The notes under the pieces were generated by a model that saw nothing but the letters and a program-made list of their open reading frames with translations, was not told where the DNA came from and ran no database searches. Of a DNA stretch of 64,000 bases, positions 54,677 through 62,650 are shown in pieces. The stretch is from Bradyrhizobium sp. Ghvi. GTDB lineage: Bacteria; Pseudomonadota; Alphaproteobacteria; Rhizobiales; Xanthobacteraceae. The position numbers were made by a program, and so were the translations under genes. The stretch spans positions 618,987-682,986 of the forward strand of contig NZ_FOVU01000004.1 of the NCBI RefSeq assembly GCF_900115265.1. Direction: 5' to 3'. How positions within the stretch are numbered: the stretch's first letter is position 1; the number at the start of each line of letters is the position of its first letter.

Positions 54677-55363
54677 TCATGGCGGTGACGTAACACCGGC
54701 ATTCACCTCTGCCCGTTGCTGCGGCCAACGCTTCAGCGCCGCACGTCCCGCCTCGGTCAGTCCGTAGATTCCCCGGTCGGCACGCTCGAACCAGCCATAC
54801 ACATTGTTAAGCAAGATCTTGCCGGCATCGGGACAGCGCTCGCGCAGTTCGCGCACGCGCCGCGGGCCCGCTGCGAGCTCGGATGCGCAGGCCAGCGCCT
54901 GCTGCCGGTAGGCGGTCATGATCGGTGCGCGGGTGCTGCCACCGAGCGCGGGATCGCCCTGGCGGCGCTGATGCTCGGCCACGAGCCGCGAGCGCGTTTT
55001 CGGCTCGCGACGCGGGGCTGCCGTCGGCGGCTTCACCAGCACCTCGACCTGGCCGTTCTCGGTCACCCCGAGCATACCGAAGCCGAGTCGACGGCAGAGA
55101 TTGCGATAACGGGCATCGCTCTCGCGTCCCTTGCCGCGCGCCGATATTCTTGCCGCGATCCAGATCTCGTCGCCGGCCGGTGCGCGATCGACCGCCTGCA
55201 GGATCAGTTCGAGATTGAAGGCGAGCTTGAGCTCGCCGATCACCACCACGGGCGGATCGCCGGCGCTCAGGCCCACGAGATCGCAGCCGCGAATCTCGCC
55301 CTTCACGTCGAAGCCGAGGCCTTCGAGGAATCGTTTGACGGGGAGATAGAGGGCGGTTTCCAC
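54677..55363 (-). CDS. DUF2161 PD-(D/E)XK-type phosphodiesterase-like protein
   Basis: A 228-residue protein. The N-terminal half has a restriction-nuclease-like core: GCDLVGLSAGDPPVVVIGELKLAFN, giving the D-x(n)-E-x-K motif (D28, E44, K46). The C-terminal half (RVRELRERCPDAGKILLNNVYGWFERADRGIYGLTEAGRAAL) looks like a winged helix. The pairing of a nuclease-like core and a DNA-binding domain suggests a DNA-processing enzyme, but no substrate is known. Near the stop (54683-54698) is a hairpin CGGTG-N6-CACCG. Confidence 0.82.
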   Translation of the reverse strand: METALYLPVKRFLEGLGFDVKGEIRGCDLVGLSAGDPPVVVIGELKLAFNLELILQAVDRAPAGDEIWIAARISARGKGRESDARYRNLCRRLGFGMLGVTENGQVEVLVKPPTAAPRREPKTRSRLVAEHQRRQGDPALGGSTRAPIMTAYRQQALACASELAAGPRRVRELRERCPDAGKILLNNVYGWFERADRGIYGLTEAGRAALKRWPQQRAEVNAGVTSPP

Positions 55364-55490
55364 GGCGAGTGTCCGATCGGAGAATCAGTTGCGGGGAGTC
55401 TAGCCCGGATTGGACTCTGGGCTGATCGCATTTGCCCGCACGCGGCCAAGCCAGCTATATCTCGGTGTGGGGAACAGGGCGTTTGCGGCG

Positions 55491-55838
55491 ATGACGATCA
55501 GGAATGGGCTCTATCATATCCGGATTGAGTTCCTGGATAGCGTCCAGGGCGGCAATCAGGGCGTCATGGTGCTGCGCGACGGTACCATGCGCGGCGGGGA
55601 TTCTTTCTTCTTCGCTTATGGCAGCTACACGTCTGCGGACGGCAAGTGGAAAGGCGAGCTGACCAACGAGGAACATTCGCCCTCGTTCGACGAGCGTCCG
55701 GTGTGGGGCCGCAAGGTCGTGACCATCGGCTTCAGCGGCACCTACACCGATGAGACTGCCTATGGTGAGGGCATCGCGCTGGCCGGCAAGCAGAGCATCC
55801 GTTTCAAGGGCAATCTGCGGCTGCTGGTGCCGGATTGA
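55491..55838 (+). CDS. GrlR-family regulatory protein, single domain
   Basis: A 115-residue protein of lipocalin-like beta structure: RNGLYHIRIEFLDSVQGGNQ, GTMRGGDSFFFAYGSYT, KWKGELTNEEHSP, VTIGFSGTYTDETAYGEG. GrlR of enteropathogens blocks the activator GrlA of type III secretion; here there is no such locus, so the role is unknown. ATG 55491 is chosen, 27 codons into a longer open frame. It is clearly homologous to the C-terminal half of the 233-residue protein at 59767. Confidence 0.8.
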   Translation: MTIRNGLYHIRIEFLDSVQGGNQGVMVLRDGTMRGGDSFFFAYGSYTSADGKWKGELTNEEHSPSFDERPVWGRKVVTIGFSGTYTDETAYGEGIALAGKQSIRFKGNLRLLVPD

Positions 55839-56519
55839 TCACACCCGTCCGCTCACCGGAATGAGCGCACCGGTGACGCCGCTCGCGGCGTCGCTGATCA
55901 GGAACAGGATCACCTCGGCAAGCTCCTGCGGCGTCACCCATTTGCTGAAGTCCGCTTTCGGCATGTCGGCGCGGTTGGCCTTGGTGTCGATGATCGACGG
56001 CAGCACCGCGTTGACCGTGACCTTGCCCTTCCACTCGCTGGCCAGTGCCTCGGTGAGACGGTGCACGCCTGCTTTCGATGCGGCGTAGGGACCCATGCCG
56101 GACCCGGCCTGGAGAGCGCTCATCGCGCCGATATTGACGATGCGGCCTGCCTTCGACACGGCAAGATGCGGTAAAGCCGCGTGCGAGGTGTTGAGGGCGG
56201 TCAGCACGTTCAGCGCATGCATGCGCTGCCATGTCTTGATGTCGCCGTCGCCAATGGTCTCGAAGACGAAACCGCCCGCGATGTTGACCAAGGCATCCAG
56301 TCTGCCGAAATGCCTTGCGGCAGCCTCGACCGCCGCCTTCGCCTGCACCGCGTCGGACAGGTCGACGCCCCCGATCTCGATCCGCTCGGCCGTCGCCGGT
56401 GTTTGAGAGGGCGCGTGATCGATGCCGGCGACCCGCGCGCCGCGCGCCAGCGCGATCTCGGATACCACCTTGCCAAGCGCGCCCAGCGCGCCGGTCACGA
56501 TCAGAACCTTGCCTTGCAT
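55839..56519 (-). CDS. SDR-family oxidoreductase
   Basis: A 226-residue NAD(P)-dependent short-chain dehydrogenase. The cofactor loop is VLIVTGALGALGKVV, the structural motif NIAGG, and the catalytic residues are Ser (GAMSALQAGSG) with Y-x3-K in MGPYAASKAGVHR. ATG 56519 has GGGAGA at a six-base spacing, better than the adjacent ATG or TTG. The 3' end abuts the GrlR-type gene. The substrate is unknown. Confidence 0.9.
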   Translation of the reverse strand: MQGKVLIVTGALGALGKVVSEIALARGARVAGIDHAPSQTPATAERIEIGGVDLSDAVQAKAAVEAAARHFGRLDALVNIAGGFVFETIGDGDIKTWQRMHALNVLTALNTSHAALPHLAVSKAGRIVNIGAMSALQAGSGMGPYAASKAGVHRLTEALASEWKGKVTVNAVLPSIIDTKANRADMPKADFSKWVTPQELAEVILFLISDAASGVTGALIPVSGRV

Positions 56520-56542
56520 CATCAATCTCCCGACGCGGCCGC

Positions 56543-57301
56543 CTATGATTGCAGATAGCGTTCCCTCAGCGCGGTTCGTTCGACCGTGCCAAGCTTGAGG
56601 CCGTCGCGCAAATAGGTTTCGAGATCGCCATAGTCGCGGCTGACAGCATCGAAGGCGGCATCGAGATAGGACGTCTCGACCAAGCCGATGGCGTCGAGGA
56701 CGTCGGCGGGGAGATCGGAGACGCTCGACACGTCGCGCTTGTAGTGGCGGTTGGTCAGCAGATAATCCTCCGCGATGACATCATCCGGCACGCCCAGCGC
56801 ATGCAGGATCAGGGCGCTGGCAAAACCGGTGCGGTCCTTGCCGGCGGTGCAATGGATCACGAGCGGCGCGCGGTCTTCCAGGAGATGGCCGAACAGCGCG
56901 CGGAAACTGTGCGTGTTGTGGCGGACATAGTTGCGGTAGGACTCGCGCATGAGCTCGAGCGCGACCGGTCCAGTCAGTGCGCCCCTGACGAGTTCGGCGC
57001 GGAGCGCGGCGACAACCGTCGGTTCGATCGGCAGCGAATGCACGGTGATCTCGCTCACGGCGCAGATGCCGGTTGCACGCTCCTCGACGCCGCGGAAGTC
57101 GAACGCGCTTCTCACGCCGAGCGCGCGGACGATCTCGACGTCGGCGGCGGTGAGCTGGCCGAGATGGTTGGAGCGGAAGATGTGGCGCCAGCGCGTGGTG
57201 CGGCCATCATGTGTGACGTAGCCGCCGAGATCGCGAAAATTGCTGGCGCCTTGCAAAGCGAGGTGACGGGCAGGGGAGTCCTTGAGCGAAGGGTCTTGCA
57301 T
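56543..57301 (-). CDS. Tyrosine-protein phosphatase (Tyr_phosphatase3/PTP-like)
   Basis: A 252-residue enzyme. The signature loop C-x5-R is in IHCTAGKDRTGFASALIL, and the N-terminus has NFRDLGGYVTHDGRTTRWRHIFRSNHLGQL, typical of this family. It removes phosphate from tyrosine, phosphoinositides or small molecules. It starts 72 bp from the divergent MliC-like gene and ends 23 bp from the SDR start, so it may be in one operon with the SDR. Confidence 0.92.
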   Translation of the reverse strand: MQDPSLKDSPARHLALQGASNFRDLGGYVTHDGRTTRWRHIFRSNHLGQLTAADVEIVRALGVRSAFDFRGVEERATGICAVSEITVHSLPIEPTVVAALRAELVRGALTGPVALELMRESYRNYVRHNTHSFRALFGHLLEDRAPLVIHCTAGKDRTGFASALILHALGVPDDVIAEDYLLTNRHYKRDVSSVSDLPADVLDAIGLVETSYLDAAFDAVSRDYGDLETYLRDGLKLGTVERTALRERYLQS

Positions 57302-57372
57302 GGGCTCAGCTTGGGTTATGGTTCCGCCGGACGCACTGAGGGCGTCCTTGATGTCTATTACAGGGGGCGATC

Positions 57373-57681
57373 ATGGATCGGCACAAGGCCGTTCTTTTGG
57401 GGATAGCAATGCTGGCCGGAATGACTGGCGCGGGGCAGGCCAATGCGCAGACATTCCGGAACTACCATTGTGTCGATGGTACGCAGTTCATCGTGGGGTT
57501 TTATGATGACGATACCCGCGCCTTCCTTCAGATCGATGGCGAGCCGGTGACGCTCGCCAAGCGGCTGACGGTTTCGGGCGCGCGGTATTCGGGGGCGGGC
57601 ATCACGCTCAGGATCGGCAAGGCCGGAGCCGCCACGGTCAAGCATCTGAAGAGGCCGGTCACGGCCTGCAGCGTGATCTGA
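57373..57681 (+). CDS. MliC-like secreted protein (C-type lysozyme inhibitor fold)
   Basis: A 102-residue protein with a signal peptide (AVLLGIAMLAGMTGAGQANA). The mature domain begins with YHCVDGTQFIVGFYDDDTRAFLQIDGE, then RYSGAGITLRIGKAGAATV and ends TACSVI. The opening cysteine motif Y-x-C-x-D-G matches the MliC fold, with C33 and C99 probably paired. It would protect against lysozyme, which is inferred from the family. A terminator hairpin follows. Confidence 0.75.
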   Translation: MDRHKAVLLGIAMLAGMTGAGQANAQTFRNYHCVDGTQFIVGFYDDDTRAFLQIDGEPVTLAKRLTVSGARYSGAGITLRIGKAGAATVKHLKRPVTACSVI

Positions 57682-57703
57682 CGAGGCTATCGGGTCCGGA
57701 ATC

Positions 57704-57740
57704 AAAAAGGATCGAAACGTCGTTGTTTCGACCCTTTTTC
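57704..57740 (+). terminator. Terminator after the MliC-like gene
   Basis: AAAAAGGATCGAAAC pairs with GTTTCGACCCTTTTT around a short GTCGTT loop, giving a stem with one mismatch and a terminal T run. It lies 22 bp after the stop and can also serve the convergent DUF2735 gene. Confidence 0.82.
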
Positions 57741-57793
57741 AAATGTCCGTCCGCTCTTGAAGGAGCGCGGCGGCCTCAAACCCGACATCGGCA

Positions 57794-57997
57794 TCAGCGA
57801 TCCCATTTAGGCTTTGCTTCGTCGACCGCGTCCTGATGATACCAGCTATCGCTGCAAATCGAGACGTTCGCGGGAAGCGAAGCGTGATCGGCGGGAAGGC
57901 GGGTCTCGCCATAGCGGCGTCCAGCGAGAGCCGCGCGGCCCCCGACGGGGAATTGATAGATCGTTGCCGTTCCGTGACTCAGACCATTGTACATCAT
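57794..57997 (-). CDS. DUF2735 small protein next to glnII
   Basis: A 67-residue protein with the family motif IYQFPVGGRAALAGRRYGE, then SWYHQDAVDEAKP. DUF2735 genes are typically found beside glnII in rhizobia, as here, where this gene is divergent from it. AAGGAG precedes the ATG pair. A role in nitrogen assimilation is likely from position, not proven. The two genes share a 536 bp region with regulatory sites. Confidence 0.85.
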   Translation of the reverse strand: MMYNGLSHGTATIYQFPVGGRAALAGRRYGETRLPADHASLPANVSICSDSWYHQDAVDEAKPKWDR

Positions 57998-58340
57998 TGC
58001 GATTGCTCCTTGGCCGAGGCGACTTTGCCTCCATCGTGCGCCCGACTCGTTCTGATGTGGTTACTGGAGTCCCCATATCGGCCGCGCATCCCGAATTGGA
58101 AAGTGCTGAAAACTAAATCAGTTTCAGCCTAATTTATGGGCAGTCGAGCTTTTGCATCCCCCAAGGCACGATGTCAGTGACCAACGCTTGGGCCATTCCA
58201 AAGGTTGCTAGGCAGGGCCCGACGGCTTTGCAGAAGTTGCCGGACGTTGATGCGCGTTTCATCGGCAGCCTCCGGGCGGAGGCTGCTTGCTCCGGAATCA
58301 GGCGATTTCCGCGGGATTTTTGCAGTGCAGCTTCACGGGA
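57998..58340. other. DUF2735-glnII intergenic region, unresolved part
   Basis: No supportable gene is seen. A minus-strand frame at 58134-58361 is open, but there is no ribosome binding site I can trust. The glnII control signals lie at the far end of the region. Confidence 0.4.
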
Positions 58341-58363
58341 AGGTGCGCGCCTATGACGCACCT
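58341..58363. promoter_or_regulatory. Putative NtrC-binding site upstream of glnII
   Basis: AGGTGCG and CGCACCT form an inverted repeat with the NtrC pattern TGC-N11-GCA met exactly. The centre lies ~85 bp before the -24 element, where an NtrC enhancer is expected. Confidence 0.6.
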
Positions 58364-58433
58364 CGCGGTGGAGGTTTTTTGACCGGCGGCTCCAGCCCCG
58401 GTCCGGGTGGTAAAGCGGCCGCGCTGCGGCTTT

Positions 58434-58450
58434 TTGGCACGCAAAATGCT
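58434..58450 (+). promoter_or_regulatory. Sigma-54 (RpoN) promoter of glnII
   Basis: TTTGGCACGCAAAATGCT contains GG (58436-58437) and GC (58448-58449) at the required 10-base interval, and TTGGCACG matches the -24 box. The ATG is about 85 bp downstream. GlnII genes of rhizobia are known to be NtrC/RpoN-controlled. Confidence 0.8.
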
Positions 58451-58533
58451 TATAAAGCGCCGGCCGATGATGGCCGGGTACAAACGTGCGGGGCTCTCAA
58501 CCCCACCTTTCGCATCATCTACAGAGAGGCTCA

Positions 58534-59568
58534 ATGACCAAGTATAAGCTCGAGTACATCTGGCTCGACGGATATACGCCGACTCCGAATTTGCGCGGCA
58601 AAACTCAGATCAAGGAATTCGCGTCGTTCCCGACGCTCGAGCAGCTTCCGCTCTGGGGCTTCGATGGCTCCTCCACCCAGCAGGCCGAGGGCCACAGCTC
58701 GGATTGCGTGCTGAAGCCGGTTGCTGTCTTCCCGGACGGCGCCCGCACCAACGGCGTGCTGGTGATGTGCGAAGTCATGATGCCCGATGGCAAGACCCCG
58801 CATCCGTCGAACAAGCGCGCCACCATCCTCGACGACGCCGGCGCCTGGTTCGGCTTCGAGCAGGAATACTTCTTCTACAAGGACGGCCGTCCGCTCGGCT
58901 TCCCCGAGCACGGCTATCCCGCACCGCAGGGCCCGTACTACACCGGCGTTGGCTACAAGTACGTCGGCGACGTCGCCCGCAAGATCGTCGAAGAGCACCT
59001 CGACCTCTGCCTTGCCGCCGGCATCAACCATGAAGGCATCAACGCGGAAGTCGCCAAGGGCCAGTGGGAATTCCAGATCTTCGGCAAGGGCTCCAAGAAG
59101 GCCGCTGACGAAATGTGGATGGCCCGCTATCTGATGCTGCGCCTCACCGAGAAGTACGGAATCGACATCGAATTCCACTGCAAGCCGCTCGGCGACACCG
59201 ACTGGAACGGCTCCGGCATGCACGCCAACTTCTCCACCGAGTACATGCGCACGGTGGGCGGCAAGGAGTATTTCGAGGCGCTGATGGCCGCCTTCGACAA
59301 GAACCTGATGGATCACATCGCCGTCTACGGTCCTGACAACGACAAGCGTCTGACCGGCAAGCACGAGACCGCCCCGTGGAACAAGTTCAGCTACGGCGTG
59401 GCTGATCGCGGCGCGTCGATCCGCGTTCCGCACTCCTTCGTCAACAATGGATACAAGGGCTATCTGGAAGACCGCCGTCCGAACTCGCAGGGCGACCCAT
59501 ACCAGATCGCTTCGCAGATCCTGAAGACGATCGCGTCTGTGCCGACCGACAAGAAGGCCGCGGCCTAA
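58534..59568 (+). CDS. glnII: Glutamine synthetase type II (eukaryote-like)
   Basis: A 344-residue enzyme that makes glutamine from glutamate, ammonia and ATP. It has YIWLDGYTPTPNLRGKT, WGFDGSSTQQAEG, the metal-binding GFEQEYFFYKDGRP, and WNGSGMHANFSTEYMR, typical of GSII. It is shorter than bacterial GSI (about 470) and lacks the adenylylation site, so it is not controlled by GlnE. Expression is instead nitrogen-controlled through the RpoN promoter and NtrC-like site. AGAGAGG precedes the ATG. Confidence 0.97.
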   Translation: MTKYKLEYIWLDGYTPTPNLRGKTQIKEFASFPTLEQLPLWGFDGSSTQQAEGHSSDCVLKPVAVFPDGARTNGVLVMCEVMMPDGKTPHPSNKRATILDDAGAWFGFEQEYFFYKDGRPLGFPEHGYPAPQGPYYTGVGYKYVGDVARKIVEEHLDLCLAAGINHEGINAEVAKGQWEFQIFGKGSKKAADEMWMARYLMLRLTEKYGIDIEFHCKPLGDTDWNGSGMHANFSTEYMRTVGGKEYFEALMAAFDKNLMDHIAVYGPDNDKRLTGKHETAPWNKFSYGVADRGASIRVPHSFVNNGYKGYLEDRRPNSQGDPYQIASQILKTIASVPTDKKAAA

Positions 59569-59613
59569 GATCCTCCCGGCCCGGGTTGGGGGGCTGGGCC
59601 CGGGTTGGCTTTC

Positions 59614-59649
59614 AAATCCGCCGGAGCTGCGAGGCTCCGGCGGATTTTT
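59614..59649 (+). terminator. Terminator of glnII
   Basis: A perfect 14-bp stem (AAATCCGCCGGAGC with GCTCCGGCGGATTT) around TGCGAG ends in a T run, 45 bp past the glnII stop. Confidence 0.92.
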
Positions 59650-59766
59650 GCATTTGTATGACCGTGGTTGTTCTGGGTCTGGCGGCCAAGCCGGTCTGAC
59701 GCCTGTCCTTCCCAGGCGAAACCGGGATAGAGTGCCCGCAGGATGCGCGGGCCGGGGACACGGCTG

Positions 59767-60468
59767 GTGTTTGAAGGCTTCTACAAGGTGCGATTTCAGC
59801 TCGGCGATGCCATCGGCCGGAGCGTGATGCATGCCGGCAATGGCAAGATGCTCGGCGGCAACTCGGCGTTCGCCCATATCGGCACGTATGAGAAGACCGC
59901 TGACGGGGTTGACACCGTCATCAAGACCGTCCGCCACAACCCCGATCCGAACTACCGCGCCATGGCCGGCACCGACGATGCGACCTTGATCGCGAAGGGT
60001 TTTGCCGACGGTGATCTCTACCGCTTCAAGGGCGAGCTGAAGGAGCTGCCGGGTGTGCCGTTCCAGTCGGTGATGACGCCGATCACGGAGGAAGAAGTGT
60101 CGATCGCCGGTGGGGTTGGCCAAAGCGGCATCATCGATGGTCTCTACTCGATTAATCTGCGTATGCTCGACGGCGTCGATGGCGGGCTGACCGGCGTGAT
60201 GCTGCTCAACGCAGGCCGTATCCTCGGCGGCGATGCCTCGTTCTACTATCTCGGCAGCTACACCGCTGCGAACGGCCGCTGGAAGGGACAGATCCTCAAC
60301 CAGGAGCACACGCCCGCCAAGGACGATCCGATCTTCGGCGGCCACGAGGTCGGCATCGGCTTCTCCGGCAGCTATGACGGCGAAGAGGCCGTGCTGGAGG
60401 CAACAGCGCTGGCCGGTAAGCGCAGCCTGCGCCTGACCGCCGCGCTCAAACTGATGCATCGCGCCTGA
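59767..60468 (+). CDS. GrlR-family protein with two tandem domains
   Basis: A 233-residue protein made of two GrlR-like domains. Domain 1 (residues ~1-110) begins FEGFYKVRFQLGDAIGRSVM, with GKMLGGNSAFAHIGTY. Domain 2 (~125-233) begins IDGLYSINLRMLDGVDGG, with GRILGGDASFYYLGSYT and RWKGQILNQEHTP. Domain 2 is closer to the single-domain protein at 55491. GTG 59767 is preferred to ATG 59743, which has a ribosome binding site too close. The function is unknown; it precedes the leaderless ModA-like gene by 20 bp, perhaps in one operon. Confidence 0.82.
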   Translation: MFEGFYKVRFQLGDAIGRSVMHAGNGKMLGGNSAFAHIGTYEKTADGVDTVIKTVRHNPDPNYRAMAGTDDATLIAKGFADGDLYRFKGELKELPGVPFQSVMTPITEEEVSIAGGVGQSGIIDGLYSINLRMLDGVDGGLTGVMLLNAGRILGGDASFYYLGSYTAANGRWKGQILNQEHTPAKDDPIFGGHEVGIGFSGSYDGEEAVLEATALAGKRSLRLTAALKLMHRA

Positions 60469-60487
60469 TCGCGACGGGACATCGCCC

Positions 60488-61171
60488 ATGGAAAAAGTTC
60501 GCATGCTCTCGACGCTCGGCCTGATGGGCGCGATGCGCAGCCTGTCCGCCGCCTTCGAGGCCGCAACAGGCATTCACGTCGATGCCGACTTCGCGCCAAC
60601 GTTGGCGCTGCTCAAGCGAATGCGCGCGGGCGAGGGCGCCGATCTCGTGATCCTCACGCGGGAAGGGCTCAATGAGCTGATCGGCGAGGGCCGCGTTGTC
60701 GAAGGCACCGCGGCAGATCTCGCGCGGTCCTATGTCGGCCTTGCCGTACGGAAAGGCGCTCCGCATCCCGATATCGCCACCGAGGCCGCGCTGCGCAAGA
60801 CCTTGCTAGCGGCGCGGTCGGTCGCCTATTCGCGCCTCGGTGCGAGCGGGGTGTACTTCGCCCAGCTGATCGTGCGGATGGGGATTGCGGACGAGATCAA
60901 CGCCAAGGCCACCATCGTCGAGCAGGGCTTTACCGCGGAGCGGCTCGTCAGCGGCGAGGCTGACCTCGCCGTGCAGCAGATCAGCGAGCTGAAGCAGGTC
61001 GGCGGCATAGAGGTGATCGGCCCGGTGCCGCACGACTTGCAGACGCCCGCGGTGTTCTCCGCCGGCCGCATGGTGAATGCGAAGCAGGCTGATGCTGCCG
61101 ACCGACTGTTGCGCTATCTGGCATCTGCCGAAGTCGTGCCGGTGCTGCGGCAATCGGGACTCGAGCCTTGA
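60488..61171 (+). CDS. ModA-like substrate-binding-fold protein without a signal peptide
   Basis: A 227-residue protein of the molybdate-binding type: LSTLGLMGAMRSLSAAFEAATGIHVDADFAPTLALLKRMRAGEGADLVILT, then YSRLGASGVYFAQL and PAVFSAGRMVNAKQADAADRLLRYL. The N-terminus (MEKVRMLSTLGLMG) is not a signal peptide, so the protein probably stays in the cytoplasm. No ABC permease or ATPase is adjacent. It may bind an anion or small molecule for sensing; that is inference. Its stop overlaps a possible TTG start of the next gene. Confidence 0.82.
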   Translation: MEKVRMLSTLGLMGAMRSLSAAFEAATGIHVDADFAPTLALLKRMRAGEGADLVILTREGLNELIGEGRVVEGTAADLARSYVGLAVRKGAPHPDIATEAALRKTLLAARSVAYSRLGASGVYFAQLIVRMGIADEINAKATIVEQGFTAERLVSGEADLAVQQISELKQVGGIEVIGPVPHDLQTPAVFSAGRMVNAKQADAADRLLRYLASAEVVPVLRQSGLEP

Positions 61172-61197
61172 AATCGCCGGCACGCGGACGCAACGTG

Positions 61198-62025
61198 ATG
61201 GCCATGCGAACTTACCTCTGTGCCATGCTCCTCGCCCTTGCCGCGCCCATCGCAGCGCATGCGCAATCGGCCGACCTCGTCCTGTGCGACCGCGTCGCCG
61301 CCGACCCAAGCGACCCCGACAAGCCGGCCGACGTGAAGGGCGTGCCCGACATCGCAGCCTCGGACATTGCGACCGCCATCAAGTTCTGCAGGCAGGCGGC
61401 GGGCTCCTCGCGCCGCGCGATATTCGCGCTCGGCCGTGCCTATGCCGCCAACCGGCAGACGGCGGAGGCGATCGCCGCCTGGCGCAAGGCCGCCGACAAG
61501 GGCTCCAGCGCGGCGATGGTCGAGCTCGGCGTCGCCTACGGCACCGGCTCAGGCGTCGCCAAGGACGAGGCGCAGGCGCGCCAATTGTTCGAGAAGGCGG
61601 CGCAAGCGGGTAATCCCCGCGGCGTCTCGAATCTCGCTGCGCTCGGCAGTGCCGGCGGCGGTGCGCCGGCCGATCCGGCGCAGGCGCGCGCGCTGCTGGG
61701 CAGGGCTGCCGAGACCAATGCGGAGGCGCAGTACCAGCTCGGCCTGATGCTCGCGAGCGGCAATGGCGGCGAGAAGGACGACGTCGCGGCGCGCGCGCTG
61801 TTCGAGAAGGCGGCGGCGCAAAACCATCCCGGCGCGCTGGAGCGGATGGGCGCCTTCGCGGAAGGGGGCCGCGGCGGCCCGAAGGACAAGGACGCCGCCA
61901 AGGCCTATTACGAGCGCGCCGCCGCGCTCGGCGACGAGGACGCCAAGAAGGCGCTGGAGCGGCTGCGCTGTCCCTACGCGATCAAGGACAAGCAGGGCAA
62001 GCTCGTCACCACGCTGTGCTTCTAG
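61198..62025 (+). CDS. Secreted Sel1-repeat protein
   Basis: A 275-residue exported protein. A signal peptide (TYLCAMLLALAAPIAAHAQS) precedes about five Sel1-like repeats of ~36 residues, for example AIAAWRKAADKGSSAAMVELGVAYGTGSGVAKDEAQARQLFEKAA, AQYQLGLMLASGNGG and DAAKAYYERAAALGDEDAKKAL. Sel1 repeats form protein-binding solenoids. ATG 61198 is chosen; ATG 61204 or a TTG at 61168, overlapping the previous stop, is possible. The function is unknown. Confidence 0.85.
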   Translation: MAMRTYLCAMLLALAAPIAAHAQSADLVLCDRVAADPSDPDKPADVKGVPDIAASDIATAIKFCRQAAGSSRRAIFALGRAYAANRQTAEAIAAWRKAADKGSSAAMVELGVAYGTGSGVAKDEAQARQLFEKAAQAGNPRGVSNLAALGSAGGGAPADPAQARALLGRAAETNAEAQYQLGLMLASGNGGEKDDVAARALFEKAAAQNHPGALERMGAFAEGGRGGPKDKDAAKAYYERAAALGDEDAKKALERLRCPYAIKDKQGKLVTTLCF

Positions 62026-62111
62026 CGGACTGCGCCGCCGGTCTTGATCGAGCGCAAGGTGGCGCGGCCCGGCCGGCCTAGATTGCGTCTCCATTGGAAT
62101 GGAGACGTGCG

Positions 62112-62579
62112 ATGACACTGCGGCATTGGATGTTGGTATTGGGCGGGTTGGCGGCTGCGACGGCGGTGGCGGCGCAGGATCTCAAGTCGCCGACGGCGGA
62201 CCAGTACGTGCCGCAGCTCGGCGACATCATGAGCGCCGCGCAGACGCGCCATCAAAAGCTCACGCTGGCCGGTAAGGCCCAGAACTGGGAGCTTGCCGCC
62301 TACGAGCTGCGGCAGCTCAAGGCGAGCCTGATCGAGGCCGCCTTGCTCTATTCCGGCATCCCCATCAGCAACGTCACGACGCTGGAGCCGTCGCTGCAAG
62401 CGACATCCGATGCGATCGCAGCAAAGGACGGCCGCAAATTCGCGAAAGTCATGGGTGATCTGACCGAGGGCTGCAATTCATGCCACCGCTCGATGGGACG
62501 CAGCTTCGTCGTGATGAAGGTTCCCTCCGATCCGCAGCCTTTCGCCAACCAGCAGTTCGCGCCGCAGGCCAAGCCTTGA
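62112..62579 (+). CDS. Periplasmic c-type cytochrome, four-helix type
   Basis: A 155-residue exported protein with a signal peptide ending ATAVAAQ and one heme motif C121-N-S-C-H125 near the C-terminus. Helix-rich sequence and a C-terminal heme site suggest a cytochrome c'-type or related four-helix fold. GGAG precedes the ATG. Electron partners cannot be seen from context. Confidence 0.88.
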   Translation: MTLRHWMLVLGGLAAATAVAAQDLKSPTADQYVPQLGDIMSAAQTRHQKLTLAGKAQNWELAAYELRQLKASLIEAALLYSGIPISNVTTLEPSLQATSDAIAAKDGRKFAKVMGDLTEGCNSCHRSMGRSFVVMKVPSDPQPFANQQFAPQAKP

Positions 62580-62650
62580 CCGCCAAGCCGTGACGGAACG
62601 CTGCGCGTGCGAAGCGGGTTGATCTGCAAGGCACGACAGGAGGCGCAACC

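Noticed and set aside
54683-54698. Hairpin CGGTG-N6-CACCG near the DUF2161 stop, similar to the hairpin at 3-18
   Set aside because: The stem is only 5 bp and the match between the two is short, so I do not claim a shared element.
58134-58361. A 75-residue minus-strand frame upstream of DUF2735
   Set aside because: No clear ribosome binding site. It overlaps the region with the NtrC-like site. It could still be a small gene if conservation is shown.
58531-60573. Long minus-strand open frame opposite glnII and the double-domain GrlR-like gene
   Set aside because: It is the antisense shadow of two well-supported genes, with a His/Asp/Arg-rich composition and no domain.
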